DNA of 64,000 nt. Source: Nematostella vectensis. Its lineage: Eukaryota > Cnidaria > Anthozoa > Actiniaria > Edwardsiidae. The notes beneath the pieces were generated by a model. It saw only the letters and a program-made list of their open reading frames with translations. It made no database searches and had not been told where the DNA came from. This document shows, one piece after another, positions 23,001 to 31,447 of the stretch; position 1 is the first letter of the stretch; each line of letters opens with the position of its first letter. The translations under genes were made by a program, and so were the position numbers. Where the stretch lies: contig NC_064044.1 of assembly GCF_932526225.1 (NCBI RefSeq), forward strand, positions 11,546,084 to 11,610,083. Reading direction: 5' to 3'.

Positions 23001-24204
23001 AGATTCGACTCGGGTGACTGGAAAAGTAAAACTTGCTACAAGGTAAGATATCCTTAGCATTCATGCCAGAACCATATCAAACAATTTTGTTTAGAAAACT
23101 GACGTTTTTTATGCGTGCTCGGCCAATTCCTAATTAGAAAATTACAAACCTTATATGGGACTCCGCTTCTATAGCTTGTTTCCTTTCTTAGAACATTAGA
23201 TTACGATTTTCCACTTAAACTTGCAGGAATTCGTGTTTACTACGGTTTGCTGACCACCGTCTTGAAAATCGGCCCAGACCCTAACGTTTTAGAGTATCCC
23301 ATTTTTCCGCGCGCCCCCAGGCTATTCTAGACCAATTAGAAATAGCGACAGACATTGATTGATATGATCGATGTCTCAAAGGCTCTCTCATAAATTAATA
23401 AATGCAAATGCGATGTACATTTCAGTATAGAACTGATCCACTTGGAAACCGCTGGCATTTCATTCAATCTTCATCAAAACGGCTCCCAAAACAATGCTAA
23501 TATGGATAACGCAATGGATAACGCAAGACATTAATGATAAATTTATTTCAATAGCCATAGTCGATAACCAAGTCAGATTCACGTTCCTTGAACATATAGA
23601 GAGTAGAAATTTCAGACCCTGTTTCATGTTCGTAGCCTGTGTGTTATGCGGTTAGCCAGTGTTATGTCGGTAGCTACACATAACGCAGTCCACCAGATAA
23701 ACTCTGTTGTGCGGGTAGCCTGTGTGGTGCAGTTCAACCAAGCCGTGTGTATGCTACGTTTCGGCTGAGCACGGGCTATAGGATAACTTTATACTCTAAA
23801 GTGATGTCTAATGCTTGTTAGTGTCGAATAAAACATGCATTCCTATCTCAACTGGCTGTATTTGCCTTGGTTTCGTTCTCTAGCGAGCTCACTTCGCTAA
23901 CGACCTTTCAAACAACGCGCTAGGTAACCAACGCCGCCAGTTAAATGAGTGACTCGACCCCCGCACGTTTTTTCTCTTTCCCACTAGAGAATTTTATAGC
24001 AAGCATTAGATATCATTAGACATCACATCACCTATAGCCCGTATGCTGAGTATATTTTGTTGTGTTTTATCGTTTAGGTCAGCGGATGGTTTGCGTCTGA
24101 GTCGGAGCATCGACTTTACTGTGGAATCAAGTGCTTCTAAACGTGTCAGCAATTTCGTCTTTGCTTTTTCAGTTGTCCTTTTCACACGGATGATATCACA
24201 ATAA
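11098..24204 (+). CDS. Gene B: chitobiase-type beta-N-acetylhexosaminidase (GH20)
   Basis: Eleven exons: 11098-11158, 12751-13091, 14068-14422, 15445-15672, 16438-16649, 17275-17449, 17877-18430, 21211-21448, 21528-21780, 22908-23042, 24078-24204. They total 2679 nt (892 aa) and every junction is phase-consistent. Domains: signal peptide (1-22); chitobiase N-terminal carbohydrate-binding domain (about 24-170, GNWGLYFCSIR); GH20 domain 2 (about 200-330, KGRAGVFYGIQTLL); TIM-barrel catalytic domain (about 340-780) with YRGMHLDVGRNF, HLTEDEGWRLEIPG, EVIPEIDMP, HFGGDEV (Asp544-Glu545, the expected catalytic pair), LGGWEDG and TGALWTE; C-terminal CHB_HEX_C-like domain (about 805-865, VRTVLPGLPVHFSTDG). 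Family role: releases terminal N-acetylglucosamine from chitin oligosaccharides. The signal peptide implies a secreted or lysosomal site. The tail ends in a short hydrophobic stretch (about 877-887), perhaps a GPI signal. Intron 3 has a GC donor. The domain order is that of bacterial chitobiases, not of lysosomal HEXA/HEXB. Confidence 0.92.
11951..12146. repeat. ~54-bp tandem repeat in gene B intron 1
   Basis: Four units containing CCCCGACGCGCTAGCCGAAA, CCTGCACGACTAGC and CCGTGGCGCGCG. The last two are nearly identical, implying recent expansion. Confidence 0.8.
13556..13900. repeat. ~19-bp tandem repeat (CTCGCTATTACGGACAC)
   Basis: About 18 diverged copies of a unit like CTCGCTATAACGGACAC in intron 2 of gene B. 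Confidence 0.8.
14423..14424 (+). promoter_or_regulatory. Non-canonical GC 5' splice site, gene B intron 3
   Basis: Exon 3 can only join exon 4 in phase 1 at GGCAG|GCGAGC, which gives the protein junction EYLA-EKLNL. GC-AG introns usually have a strong AG|GC-AG context; here AG|GCGAG fits. No GT in the right phase is present before the in-frame stop at 14434-14436. Confidence 0.7.
14440..14735. mobile_element. MITE-like repeat, second copy of the 685-985 family
   Basis: Shares blocks with 685-985, including CAGAAATGACTGC, GTTGCTTTTTGTTGCTGTTA, AAAGCCTGA and GATCTTTTAGCGC. It lies within gene B intron 3. Confidence 0.6.
14774..15110. repeat. (CAT)n-rich microsatellite region
   Basis: Runs of ATCATCATCATC and degenerate CAT/AAC triplets inside gene B intron 3, with no coding interpretation. 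Confidence 0.85.
15898..16023. repeat. C-rich minisatellite (TGTGCCCCCC)
   Basis: About a dozen units of CTGTGCCCCCC, resembling the 2577-4330 array. It is in intron 4 of gene B. The associated ORFs on both strands are low complexity. Confidence 0.85.
16195..16437 (+). repeat. ~62-bp pyrimidine-rich tandem repeat ending at the exon 5 acceptor of gene B
   Basis: Units contain TTGTTGTTTCTCCATGTTTCC, then a pyrimidine stretch, CCTAAATGTTTGCGTACC and a CTTATC-like end, starting near 16225, 16288, 16350 and 16410. The last partial unit ends TGTTTCCCCCTAG, the splice acceptor itself, followed by exon 5 at 16438. Confidence 0.7.
16821..16967. mobile_element. MITE, CAGGGGCGGATCTAG family, copy 1
   Basis: Ends read CCAGGGACGGATCTAGC and CTAGATCCGCTACTG in opposite orientation. 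The interior contains GACAAAGGGGGGAGG and GTTACATATGGCTTTC. Related copies are at 17620-17772 and 53287-53440. The terminus is hAT-like. Confidence 0.7.
17090..17252. mobile_element. MITE of the (C)AGGCGCGTACCCAGG family
   Basis: Contains CCTGGCGGCCAAAAAGTGCG, a CCACATGATCCTATGAC block and CCAATCCTGGGTACGTGCCT. It matches both copies at 30955-31256. It lies directly upstream of gene B exon 6 (starts 17275). Confidence 0.65.
17620..17772. mobile_element. MITE, CAGGGGCGGATCTAG family, copy 2
   Basis: Ends CAGCGGATCTAGGGGG and CTAGATCCGCCCCTGA, with the interior AGAAAGCCATATGTTACAAA shared with the other copies. It is in gene B intron 6, opposite in orientation to copy 1. Confidence 0.7.
18503..18870. 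repeat. 42-bp minisatellite, array 1 (about 9 copies)
   Basis: Unit GGTACGCGCCTAAGGAAGGT followed by GATAGGGGAATGGGCGGCTC and TA (42 bp). Because 42 is a multiple of 3, long frames stay open on both strands. It begins about 70 bp after exon 7 of gene B and lies in intron 7. Variants of GCG/GTG and AGG/TGG are shared with array 2. Confidence 0.93.
18871..19553. repeat. Duplicated ~670-bp intron segment, copy 1
   Basis: Nearly identical to about 20556-21240, including GCAGCCCTTGCTG, GGCCGGCAATATCTTCGTAT, CGACGTGTAGACAGGTCGCA and ATATAAAAGGGCGAC. Together with the two minisatellite blocks it shows a tandem duplication inside intron 7 of gene B. Confidence 0.9.
19524..19553 (+). pseudogene. Truncated duplicate of gene B exon 8 (first 30 bases plus acceptor)
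   Basis: The acceptor CTTGTCATAG and the first ten codons (VILSQATHLY) of exon 8, whose real start is 21211, are repeated here. They are cut off by the start of the 42-bp minisatellite. No exon 8 donor follows, so splicing into it would read into repeat sequence. It may act as a decoy acceptor. Confidence 0.9.
19554..20552. repeat. 42-bp minisatellite, array 2 (about 24 copies)
   Basis: Same unit as array 1, starting right after the truncated exon 8 copy and ending at GTACGTGCATACAGCTGC. Long plus- and minus-strand frames (up to about 400 codons) here are artefacts of the 3n period. The unit includes TACGCGCCTAAG, similar to the GTACGCGCCTGA end of the MITE family at 31089-31256. Confidence 0.93.
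20553..21240. repeat. Duplicated ~670-bp intron segment, copy 2 (adjacent to real exon 8)
   Basis: Second copy of 18871-19553. Here the duplicated acceptor leads into the complete exon 8 (21211-21448). Differences from copy 1 are scattered substitutions and short indels. Confidence 0.88.
21798..22715. repeat. GTGGGTAGCCTGTGTCAT minisatellite
   Basis: About 50 copies of an ~18-bp unit organised into larger blocks (GGCTTATGTAGTAGCC, TGTTTTATATGGGTAGCC, TGTGTTATTTGGGTAGCC) in gene B intron 9. It begins less than 20 bp after the exon 9 donor. Isolated units recur at 23620-23730. Confidence 0.9.
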
Positions 24205-24294
24205 GCCATTTATCTGGAAAGCAAAAGCTGGACACTCAAGAATAGAAGGAAACAAGGATGTATTTAGGGAAGAGAGTCTTGGTGATTTATTTTC

Positions 24295-24543
24295 TTAAAG
24301 CCGCATTGTCACCAGTTTACTTCCGGAGGTCCGACGGAAACCTCAACCGAATCAAAGAATCTATTAAAATCCAAGATATTTAACAGGCCATACGCTCTAA
24401 ATTATCAACCACATCCTCAAAGAAACTTCCCAATAGACACACTGCTTACAATATTTTGAAATAATTTTCGAGTTTTCCGTTAAAAATCATCGGATATTGT
24501 TACTAATCGACCGGAAGTAAACTGGTGACAATGCGGCTTTAAC
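24295..24543. mobile_element. TTAA-flanked MITE, copy 1
   Basis: Begins TTAAAGCCGCATTGTCACCA and ends TGGTGACAATGCGGCTTTAA, so there are about 32-bp inverted ends with TTAA at both borders. 249 bp, no ORF. A copy of almost the same length is at 60211-60458. It lies just past the gene B stop. TTAA borders are typical of piggyBac-type insertion, but the ends do not match that family's usual CCC start. Confidence 0.9.
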
Positions 24544-25401
24544 TTTAAAGTGATCGATTAAAGTCGTTTGATGTTTCACACAGCGTTTTTAATCTGCTTA
24601 TATTCATTCAAATTCTACTTAATGTCTTCGCGCAGAAAGTCGCTGATCACCGCGGTCTTTTTGGATATGGAAAATGACTGTCCGTCAATGGATGGTATTT
24701 TCTGTTTGCTAGGAAATAGCATTGCTATAGCTGAATTATTAGGTTAGAAACCAAATTGAAGAATGCTTAAAGAAAGCAAATTTGGTTGAACTGAAATTAT
24801 TCAGAAGCTTTTCAAAACTCTAAAAACAGACACAAGTAAATGATTGCAGTATATTGGTTGTTTTCGTAGGCTTCTTACAATAATTCATGATGTCAGGTTC
24901 TGACAGTTTTGTTATAAATTAATGATGACTAGTAGTCTCACCTTGTTCCAGCCCTGCACCTGCTCGGGACGCCTGTGGCGCCCTCCGAGGGGACTGAACT
25001 ATAAACTATTATATATTTTTTCCCTTGCAACGTTTTATTCAACATCCTCAACAAATACAACTTCTCTCGCAAAATTGTCATACAGAAAAGAAGAACTAGG
25101 AAGTGTTACATCACTAACAAACTTCACCGTAAACTAGCTGAAACATTTCGCAATACCGATGAATTGCAAACGCTTTTCGGAGATGAATAATGGATGGTAT
25201 TTTTCGAGTTGCTAGGATGTTTTCAAATAACATCTTTCTAGTGGATTTCTTTACGGTTTGTTATAAATTAATAATGACTTGTTCACCCCATCATTTGCAG
25301 CTTCTCTTATTCGCCAGGCTGTCATCTAGAAAAGAAGATCCAAAAGTCACGAAGTCATAAAAACTTCACCAGTATTAATTAACGAGTTCAAAAAACCAAC
25401 A
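24544..25401. repeat. Intergenic; degenerate direct duplication (24899-25139 vs 25255-25395)
   Basis: Both parts contain GTTATAAATTAATGATGACT-like and AGAAAAGAAGA...AACTTCACC blocks in the same order. No gene is recognised; the second copy abuts the start of gene C. Confidence 0.45.
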
Positions 25402-28400
25402 ATGCTTTTCTTACTGATGTTATCTGTGTTCAATTTTGCACAAAGCCATGACATACTAGCTGGTATAAGAAGGGATGTTTATGAGTTCAACTTCGCGAAC
25501 TTTATCAAACACGAGCGCTCGTACCTCAATGTAACAGCCCTAGTCAGTCACTTCGTGGAAGGAGAACAGAGTTGTGTGAAAAAATGCAAAGACAACAAAG
25601 CGTGTTTATCCATCAACATGGCGGCTCAGCCAAACTCTAATGCTTTACACTGGTGTGGTCTTCTTTCCACCGATAAATACAACGAATCGACGAAGTTCAT
25701 CAGCAACGAGTCTTCGATCCACTACAGCATACAGGTGAAGAATCATTCTTATATCTCTTAAAAAAGCAGAATAGAATCAAAAAGCCCAAACTATCGCGAT
25801 CTCGTACCAGAACAATGAATACAATACACCAAAAACTGGAAATCGACTCTGCCAAATTTTCGTCTTTAATAAGACTTCTTCAGGGCAGTCTGCGTATTAA
25901 AAAAGCAGAAAATGGTTTATCAAAGACAAACAAAAAAGCAAGTCCTAAGGCAAAACAAGACACTTTTTTTGCTAAAATATGACGATACATTGCAAAAAAA
26001 AGTTTTACATTTTTTACCGCAACTCTTTTAATTATATCCTTTTGTGGTGATATCTTTTATTAAATCGAGAATTTCTGAGTAATTACAACGGATTCTTTTG
26101 CGAAAAATGATTTATGTTTTTTATACTGATTCTTTTATCCATGTAGATATGAATTTGAAAGAGTTTGCCAAATACTTAACATTGCGCAAGCTACGACGTC
26201 CTCTTTAATGATTTCATTTCTTTCAATGTCACGTCTTTAAATTGCTGTATTTCGGATAATTGTGTTATAGAGTCTGAAGTATTTTAGAATCATTTCACTT
26301 GTTTTTCACAAAGATTTATTTCAGATTTATCCAGACCGTAGCTTTTTCCTTTTTTGTTTTACACCGGCCATGGTCTAAATCTAGTGTACTAATTAAGATT
26401 CAAAGCCATTGACATTGATTTATTGTGCCTCATAGATCTTAAATGTTTCTAGAAAACAACAAAGCAAAAACTGCAAATTTCAATCGTACTATCCCCAACG
26501 TGAATCTTCAAAATTCAGCTGCAGTCATTTTGCGGCGTATAAATTTAAAAATTCAACCGTACTTATATCGCTGTTATTTCATTCTTCATTCTCTCAGTCC
26601 GCCGTGTCCAGTTTAGCTTTTGAAAAACAGGAAGCTTTGGTTCTATCCTAGTGCCCGTGCTCATGTTTTTATTTTATTTCTTACATAAACATGTTGCATT
26701 CTAGCGCCCGTGTTTGTTATGTTTTTTGCTCTGTAATCATGTTTATCCTAGTACCTGTGCGCTTATGAATCAATGATGTGCAATTATGTCCTAGTGCCCG
26801 TGCACTTATGTATCAATGCTGCCCGTGCACTTATGTATACTGTAGTGTCTTGTCCTAGTGCCCGTGCACTTATGTATACTGTGTGCTGTCTTGTCCTAGT
26901 GCCCGTGCGCTTATGTATACTGTAGTGTCTTGTACTAGTGCCCGTGCCCGTGCACTTATGTATACTGTAGTGTCTTGTCCTAGTGCCCGTGCACTTATGT
27001 ATACTGTGTGCTGTCTTGTCCTAGTGCCCGTGCACTTATGTATACTGTAGTGTCTTGTCCTAGACCCCGTGCACTTATGTATGCTGTGCTGTCTTGTCCT
27101 AGTGCCCGTGAACTTATGTATACTGTAGTGTCTTGCTCTAGTGCCCGTGCACTTATGTATGCTGTGCTGTGTTGTCCTAGTGCCCGTGCACTTATTTACA
27201 CGTGCTGTCGTGTCCTAGTGCCCGTGCACTTTTGTATGCTTTGCTGTCTTGTCCTAGTGCCCGTGCACTTATGTATCAATGCTGCCCTTGCGCTTATGTA
27301 TACTGTGCTGTCTTGTCCTAGTGCCCGTGCGTTTATGTATACTGCGCTGTCTTGTCCTAGTGCCCGTGCACTTATGTATCAATGCTGCCCTTGCGCTTAT
27401 GTACACTGTGCTGTCTTGTCCTAGTGCCCGTGCACTTCTGTATGCTTTGCTGTCTTGTCCTAGTGCCCGTGCGTTTATGTATACTGCGCTGTCTTGTCCT
27501 AGTGCCCGTGCACTTATGTATACTGTGCTGTCTTGTCCTAGAGCCCGTGCGCTTATTATGCTGTCTTGTCCTAGTGCCCGTGCACTTCTGTATGCTGTGT
27601 GCTAATCTTGTCCTAGTTCCCGTGCACTTATGTATGCTGTGCTGTCTTGTTCTAGTTAGAACTTTAGAAGCACACTAGCATACACACATTGGCACCAGCC
27701 GGGCCAAGACGGGACGCTAGCACAGTCTATTACCCGTGCAGTTCGGCAACCATCGACAGCTGTTTCGTCCTTATTAGGACTCGTCAGCATGGCATAGCCG
27801 GTTTGCCTCAGTTAAACTTCATCGGCAAAAAAACTGCAGGGCGACTTCGACTCGAACAAAGTGCTTTAAACCACAGCTCAGATCCACGTGGGATCTAGAG
27901 CTGCGACCGGGCTAGCGTGATGCCAATTGTGCGGATCACGCATGCGACCTTTGCTAGTCTAAAACTCCGTCGGATAGCCAAACTATCCTTGCGAGTATGT
28001 ATATATAAATGTGGACTTTAGAAGCACACTAGCATACACACATTGGCACCAGTCGGGCCAAGACGGGACGCTAGCACAGCCTATTACCCGTGCAGTTCGG
28101 CAACCATGGACAGCTGTTTCGTCCTTATTAGGACTCGTCAGCATGGCATAGCACTTCTGTATGCTGTGTGCTAATCTTGTCCTAGTGCCCGTGCACTTAT
28201 GTATGCTGTGCTGTCTTGTCCTAGTGCCCGTGCACTTATGTATACTGTAGTGTCTTGTCCTAGTGCCCGTGCACTTATGTATGCTGTGTGCTTATCTTGT
28301 CCTAGTGCCCGTGAACTTATGTATGCTGTGCTGTCTTCTTGTCCTAGTGCCCTTGCGCTTATGTATGCTGTGCTGTCTTGTTCTAGTGCCCGTGCACTTT

Positions 28401-30406
28401 TGTACGCTGTGCTGTCTTGTCCTAGTGCCCGTGAACTTATGTATCAATGCTGCCCTTGCGATTATGTATACTGTGCTATCTTGTCCTAGTGCCCGTGCGC
28501 TTATGTATGCTGTGTGCTAATCTTGTCCTAGTGCCCGTGCACTTTTTTATGCTGTGCTGTCTTGTCCTAGCGCCCGTGCACTTATGTATGCTGTGCTGTC
28601 TTGTCCTAGTGCCCGTGAAATTATGTATACTGTGATGTCTTGTCCTAGTGCCCGTGCACTTATGCATACTGTCTAATCTTATCCTAGAGCCCGTGTGCAG
28701 ATGGGGCGTGTCTCCACGGAGGAACGTGTTACCCATCATACGAAAACGGCGACTTCCGATGCGCTTGCCCTCCGCTATACGTCGGCAAAGCCTGCCAGAA
28801 AGGTACATACCTCATGGGAAAATGTGTTTTTGCCAAAAACAAACTGGTACCAAACGGCATTTTCCTATGTACGCTTGTTTTTCCTGTGTCTACATGTTCT
28901 TTAAGTCTTTCCCGTATCCACGTTTTTTCATTGAAAGGTTGATCATTCTCGGCTATTTTTGAACACCGAGACAAAATATTATTGTTTTTGTTGTTGCTGT
29001 TGTTATTACTACTATCACTTTTATTATTGTGTATATTGTTGTATCATTATCATTATCATTATTATTGCGTTATTATTACTTTTAGCCTGTTCATTGCCTC
29101 TCGGCATGGAAGACTGGCGAATTCCTGACAGCCTCCTGCAAGAGTCCTCCTACTGGGCTAATGACATTGGTTTCTCCTCCGCATATGCGAGGCTCAATAT
29201 GGTACCAGAACCAACTCTTCTGATCTATTCATCCTGGTGCGCTGGATCAAATGAAATAGGGCAATATCTTCAGATAGGTCTAGGTACACTGAAAATAATC
29301 ACTCGTGTGGGGACACAGGGTCGTGTGGGTATCGATCAGTGGATCACGAAGTATACGCTCCAGTACCAACTAGATGGAAGTGGTGTGTTTACAAACTACC
29401 TGGAGAACAGTGTTGTCAAGGTAACTGATGCCCAGTCTAGAATATTCCCAATAGTAGTAAAGAAGAGACCTTATAAGCCGTTCTTTAAAAGCTAATACTA
29501 GTTTTGAAGAAACATAAATAATATCCGATATCCCTAAATCAATAGGCCTTTGTCATACTTCCCAACCTTAAAAGCTCAAAAACCGGGAGATTGTGCTTCA
29601 AATACAAGAACTGTATAAGAGAGAAGGATTTTGAATTATTTTTTTTTGCCGGGAGATGAAGGCTAAAAACCGAGAGCCTCCCGCGAAAACAGGGAGAGCT
29701 GACAGGTATGCTTTGCTCTTGGAAGATAATAGGGCGATTAGCCGCGGTAGAATAAATTATACCAATGGCCTATCATCCGTTTCCATACTCCGACTTATTT
29801 CAGGATTTCAATCCTGGCCTCAGAGGACATTCACAGCAAGTAGGGAAGGAATAATGCGAAACGACGGCTGAATAATAACGTTTTATTGCGAACCAAGAAA
29901 ACCAAAACAAAATGAACGACGCCAGAGAGCGCGTGCCCGCGATCACAATAATACACGACACGTGACTCGTAACAACATCATAAAACAAACTACGGAGTCT
30001 TACTAGCAAAGGTAACGTGCGTCATCCGCACGATTTGCATCGCGCTAGCTCGGCCGCAGCTTCAGATCCCACATAGATCTAGACTGTGGATTAGAGCACT
30101 ATGAGTTCGAAACAAGCTGGTGCCAATGCGTATCCATGTTCTTTTAAAGTTCACTTCGCAAGGAGACACTAGCTTATTGCACACACTTTCCCTGAAAGTT
30201 TAAACACTGTGGTTCCTATTTCAGAAAACACACATATTGGCAGTTTTTGGTTAAATTTCCAGGAATTCCAGGGTAACAGAGACAATAACACAGTCGTCAT
30301 TAACACCCTGAACCCATACATCAAGACGACCACTGTGAGAATCGTAGCTCAGGCGTGGTATGGTCACGTGTCGCTCAGAGCAGAGCTCTACGGCTGCACT
30401 CCTTGA
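25402..30406 (+). CDS. Gene C: secreted PAN - EGF - F5/8 type C (discoidin) protein
   Basis: Exons 25402-25734, 28688-28802, 29086-29420, 30263-30406; 308 aa, phases 0, 1, 0. Exon 1: signal peptide (MLFLLMLSVFNFAQS) and PAN module (CVKKCKDNKACLSIN, WCGLLSTDKYN). Exon 2: one complete EGF repeat (six cysteines, CLHGGTCYP and FRCACPPLYVGKAC). Exons 3-4: F5/8 type C domain starting with the family cysteine (CSLPLGMEDWRIPD), with SSWCAGSNEIGQYLQIGLG, NTVVINTLNPYIKT and ending WYGHVSLRAELYGC. Such domains bind phospholipids, glycans or cell-surface ligands; the protein is expected outside the cell. Its start is the first ATG before the signal peptide. The N-terminal architecture and intron phases match gene A. 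The exon 2 acceptor (28686-28687) is the last unit of a minisatellite. Confidence 0.9.
26640..27655 (+). repeat. ~39-bp minisatellite carrying a splice-acceptor-like core, block 1
   Basis: Unit about CTTGTCCTAGTGCCCGTGCA + CTTATGTATACTGTGCTGT, with variable length. Each copy contains a pyrimidine-rich TCTTGTCCTAG, a plausible 3' splice site. It lies in gene C intron 1. Reading frames through it are 3n artefacts. Confidence 0.92.
27656..28152 (-). mobile_element. SINE-like element with partial second copy
   Basis: 27657-27798 and 28015-28151 are near-identical direct repeats (CTTTAGAAGCACACTAGCAT through GGACTCGTCAGCATGGCATA), flanking a middle region. On the minus strand GCTAGCCCGGTCGCAGCTC is followed by TTGTTCGAGTCG, resembling tRNA A and B boxes, then GACGAGTCCTAATAAGGACG. 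Related segments occur at 30006-30165 and about 60565-60800. It interrupts the minisatellite. Confidence 0.6.
28153..28687 (+). repeat. ~39-bp minisatellite, block 2, ending at the gene C EGF-exon acceptor
   Basis: Same unit as block 1. The last units read CTTGTCCTAGTGCCCGTGCA and then CTTATCCTAG|AGCCCGTGTG, the second being the real acceptor of exon 2 (exon starts 28688). Confidence 0.9.
30006..30165 (+). mobile_element. SINE-like copy, internally deleted
   Basis: Matches the head (CATCCGCACGATTTGCATCG, GCTAGCTCGGCCGCAGC, GAGTTCGAAA) joined directly to the tail (GCTGGTGCCAATGCGTATCC) of the 27656-28152 element in the opposite orientation. It is in gene C intron 3. Confidence 0.55.
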
Positions 30407-30954
30407 CAAGCAACTCCATGGGGCAGTTGGAGGTCTCCTTTCCTTTCGCACCGACATCTTAGAAGATTGTAGCAGTAGGTAGACCACGGGCGCTAGGATA
30501 GTCCCAGTAGATCAGAGTTGGCGCACAACGCATTCATCCTGGGCCGTTTTCAATTTTAAGCCATAAAACCAAGATTTGCTATATGTTATTATTTGGGGGC
30601 ATTTCCGTATATTCTTGTTTGATTTTAAAAGAGAGATAAGAAATCTTTATAAACAGTACAGGAAAACTTTTTACGCTACCGAATAGTTTAGCGTCACAAC
30701 AACGGAGCGTTAGATTCTTATGGCCGCCAAACGCGATTCACAGCTATAGGTACATCATCAAATTTTTTTGTACATATTCAAAACAAGTACGTCTTTGCGT
30801 TTGGGCATCATAGGAAGATGATGGGATCTGGATGGGATAAATAGGATTTCTTATCAAGTTTATTCGCTCACACGTATTATTGATGGCAATAGTAAAGTAT
30901 ATAATGACTGACGCACGAATATATTAACTCTAAGTTTTACTGTTGTATGAAACG
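30407..30954. other. 3' flank of gene C, nothing recognised
   Basis: No AATAAA close to the stop and no ORF of interest. Contains GGCCGTTTTCAATTTTAAGC followed by AT-rich sequence. Confidence 0.4.
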
Positions 30955-31256
30955 GCAGGAGCGTACACAGGATAGGCGCGCGCACCCCCTTGGCGGCCAA
31001 AAGGTGGGTGATTTCTTATTAAGGAATCTCCAAATACTATGCCTATTTCATATGATATCTATGACAGCGCATCCGCCACTCCTTCATCAGCTAACTCTCA
31101 GGCGCGTACACAGGGGGTGCGCAGGATGCGCGCTCACCATCCTTGGCGGCCAAAATGTGGGTCATTCCTTCTTCAAAAGCTAGGCTTTTCCCATGTTACC
31201 TATGACCGCGCACCCCCTTGTCCGCCAATCCTGGGTACGCGCCTGACTTTGGGTGT
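30955..31256. mobile_element. Two tandem MITE copies, (C)AGGCGCGTACACAGG family
   Basis: Copy 2 (31089-31254) runs from CAGGCGCGTACACAGGGGGT to CCAATCCTGGGTACGCGCCT, inverted ends with interior CCTTGGCGGCCAAAATGTGG. Copy 1 (30955-31088) is a shorter diverged version. Other members: 17090-17252 and 53445-53592. Confidence 0.75.
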
Positions 31257-31447
31257 GCGCCTGAACGGTGAGACACTTTAAAGCGGAGCTCCTTTGAGCG
31301 GAGCCCCATACCTAAGAAAAAGTGGTATATAAAACAAATATGGTAACAAATATTGGTAACCCATCGACTCGAGTTTTCGTGACGCGAAAAGCATCGTATG
31401 ACAACCAAACTTAGCAGGGGGAAGGGCAGAAGCTCCCACTTGTATTC

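Noticed and set aside
27840-27960. A functional tRNA gene
   Set aside because: A/B-box-like motifs exist, but no acceptor stem or anticodon arm pairing could be traced; repeated copies suggest a SINE instead.
27008-28635. Cysteine-rich frames (LSCPSARALMY, LVLVPVHLC)
   Set aside because: Translations of the ~39-bp minisatellite in gene C intron 1; no start context and interrupted by the SINE-like element.
26640-28690. Possible CRISPR-like array
   Set aside because: Units are contiguous tandem repeats without unique spacers, in a eukaryotic intron.
30209-30262. Starting gene C exon 4 at the earlier TTTCAG acceptor (30225)
   Set aside because: Its phase does not match the exon 3 end; TTTCCAG at 30256-30262 gives phase 0 and the expected discoidin sequence.
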